From an uncultured Actinomycetes bacterium (GTDB lineage: Bacteria; Actinomycetota; Actinomycetes; S36-B12): a stretch of 7,331 nucleotides of DNA. Where the stretch lies: the NCBI GenBank assembly GCA_903848435.1, contig CAINGG010000182.1, positions 1-7,331 on the forward strand, in the 5' to 3' direction. Within the stretch, counting starts at the first letter, position 1. Each line of letters starts with the position of its first letter. The notes beneath the pieces were generated by a model, which was given only the letters and a program-made list of their open reading frames with translations, was not told the DNA's origin and made no database searches. Shown here piece by piece: positions 6,238 through 7,331 of the stretch. The position numbers were made by a program, and so were the translations under genes.

Positions 6238-7331
6238 ATGCCGCCATCGACCCGGTCCGGGGCCACCGCACGCGGGCGGCGTACCCCCAAGGCGGCGACC
6301 ATCACGGTGCCCAACGTCCTCGACGGTCGCTTCCCCGTGACCGACGTGCACCCCAGCGTGGAAGGCGGCCGACTGCCCGCCAAGGCAGTCGTCGGCGAAG
6401 TGGTGCCCGTGCGCGTCACGGCATTCCGCGAGGGCCACGATGCGCTCGGGGTCGAGGTCGTCCTCCGGGGCCCCGATGGGCGCGAGCACTCGCGCGATCG
6501 CATGGCCGACGCCGGCACGGGGCTCGACCAGTGGGACGCGCTCGTCAGCCCCGACGCCGAGGGTGACTGGTCGTTCGTCGTCGAGTCGTGGGGCGACCCG
6601 TGGGCCACGTGGTCGCACCGGGCCGGGATCAAGGTGCCCGCAGGGATCGATATCGACCTCGAACTCAGCGAGGGTGCGCTGCTGCTGGAGCGCGTGGCCT
6701 CGTCGCTGCCGGCCACCCAGCGTGCGCACCGCGAGGCTGTGCAGGCGGCGCTCGTCACCGTGCGCAATGATGCTCTGCCACCGGTGGTGCGCTACGCCGC
6801 GACGCAGGATGACGCGGTCGCCCAGGCACTTATCGCCTTCCCCCTGCGCGAAGGCATCACGACCAGTGGGCCCTGGCCGCTCATGGTCGAGCGGCGACGT
6901 GCGCTGGTTGGCGCGTGGTACGAGTTCTTCCCGCGCAGTGAGGGCGCCACCGCGCGCAAGTCGGGCACCTTCGCCTCGGCCGCCAAGCGGCTGCCCGGCA
7001 TTGCCGCCATGGGCTTCGATGTCGTCTACCTGCCCCCGATCCATCCCATCGGCACGACCCACCGCAAGGGGCGCAACAACACCCTGAGCGCGAAGGCGGG
7101 CGACCCGGGCTCCCCTTGGGCGATCGGCTCACCCTCCGGTGGCCACGACGCCGTGCACCCCGACCTGGGCACGGAGGCAGACTTCGCGGCCTTCGTCGCG
7201 GCGGCGGCGGACAGCGGACTCGAGGTCGCCATCGACCTCGCGCTCCAGGCTTCGCCCGATCATCCGTGGGTCGCCGAGCATCCTGAGTGGTTCACGACAC
7301 GTGCCGACGGCACCATCGCCTTCGCCGAGAA
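6238..7331 (+). CDS. glgE: alpha-1,4-glucan:maltose-1-phosphate maltosyltransferase GlgE, N-terminal part (runs off the right edge)
   Basis: The frame is open from the ATG to the window end: 364 codons plus two bases, against roughly 660-700 residues for the family. GlgE (GH13_3) transfers maltosyl units from alpha-maltose-1-phosphate to the non-reducing end of alpha-1,4-glucan in the cytosol. After a basic, poorly conserved N-terminus (1-25), a beta-sandwich domain (about 30-135, with VVGEVVPVRVTAFREGHDAL at 51-70) leads into the barrel. Barrel motifs are GAWYEFFPRSEG (225-236), MGFDVVYLPPIHPIG (258-272), HRKGRNNTL (275-283), GGHDAVHPDLGT (301-312) and DLALQASPDHPWV (333-345). K277 and Q337 appear to match substrate-binding K264 and Q324 of Streptomyces coelicolor GlgE, from memory of that protein. 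The window ends some 40 residues before the expected nucleophile aspartate. No Shine-Dalgarno is seen. The gene is divergent from glgP. The truncation is due to the window edge, not a mutation. Confidence 0.95.
   Translation, partial: MPPSTRSGATARGRRTPKAATITVPNVLDGRFPVTDVHPSVEGGRLPAKAVVGEVVPVRVTAFREGHDALGVEVVLRGPDGREHSRDRMADAGTGLDQWDALVSPDAEGDWSFVVESWGDPWATWSHRAGIKVPAGIDIDLELSEGALLLERVASSLPATQRAHREAVQAALVTVRNDALPPVVRYAATQDDAVAQALIAFPLREGITTSGPWPLMVERRRALVGAWYEFFPRSEGATARKSGTFASAAKRLPGIAAMGFDVVYLPPIHPIGTTHRKGRNNTLSAKAGDPGSPWAIGSPSGGHDAVHPDLGTEADFAAFVAAAADSGLEVAIDLALQASPDHPWVAEHPEWFTTRADGTIAFAE

Noticed and set aside
6187..7062. A 291-residue minus-strand frame opposite glgE
   Set aside because: It is antisense to conserved GlgE motifs and crosses the glgP/glgE promoter region, with no domain signal of its own.

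Overview
This window carries a storage-glucan (glycogen / maltose-1-phosphate) gene cluster beside a small two-gene unit encoding a crotonase-fold enzyme and a methyltransferase. The DNA is GC-rich, with strong G/C preference at third codon positions and GTG start codons. The proteins closely resemble actinobacterial families: the DUF3417-type glucan phosphorylase, GlgE, and a 700-residue GlgX. The source is therefore very likely a member of the Actinomycetota. I cannot place it to genus; nothing seen marks it as Streptomyces or Mycobacterium specifically.

Layout, left to right. Positions 1-508 (minus) hold the N-terminal 169 residues of a class I SAM-dependent methyltransferase that runs off the left edge. 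Positions 505-1287 (minus) hold a complete enoyl-CoA hydratase/isomerase whose stop codon overlaps the methyltransferase start (ATGA), so the two look translationally coupled. A 101-bp divergent promoter region (1288-1388) follows. Positions 1389-3491 (plus) hold glgX, a glycogen debranching enzyme. Positions 3488-6091 (minus; a second start is possible at 6100) hold glgP, a glucan phosphorylase that converges on glgX so tightly that both stop codons lie within one CTAG palindrome. Positions 6092/6101-6237 form a compact divergent promoter region with several small repeats. Positions 6238-7331 (plus) hold the first 364 residues of glgE, a maltosyltransferase cut by the right edge before its catalytic residues.

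How the genes fit together (family knowledge plus inference): GlgE builds linear alpha-1,4-glucan from alpha-maltose-1-phosphate. GlgP removes glucose-1-phosphate from the non-reducing ends of glucan. GlgX cleaves the alpha-1,6 branch stubs that block GlgP. Synthesis (glgE) and breakdown (glgP) are read divergently from one short region, an arrangement I also recall for Rv1327c/Rv1328 of Mycobacterium tuberculosis. The echA-methyltransferase pair has no evident link to glucan metabolism; its substrate is unknown.

I saw no mobile elements, CRISPR arrays, tRNA/rRNA genes or phage genes, and no clearly undescribed system. The most useful second-look items are the apparent leaderless starts of glgP and glgE, the repeat-rich glgP/glgE promoter region, and the zero-spacer convergence of glgX and glgP.
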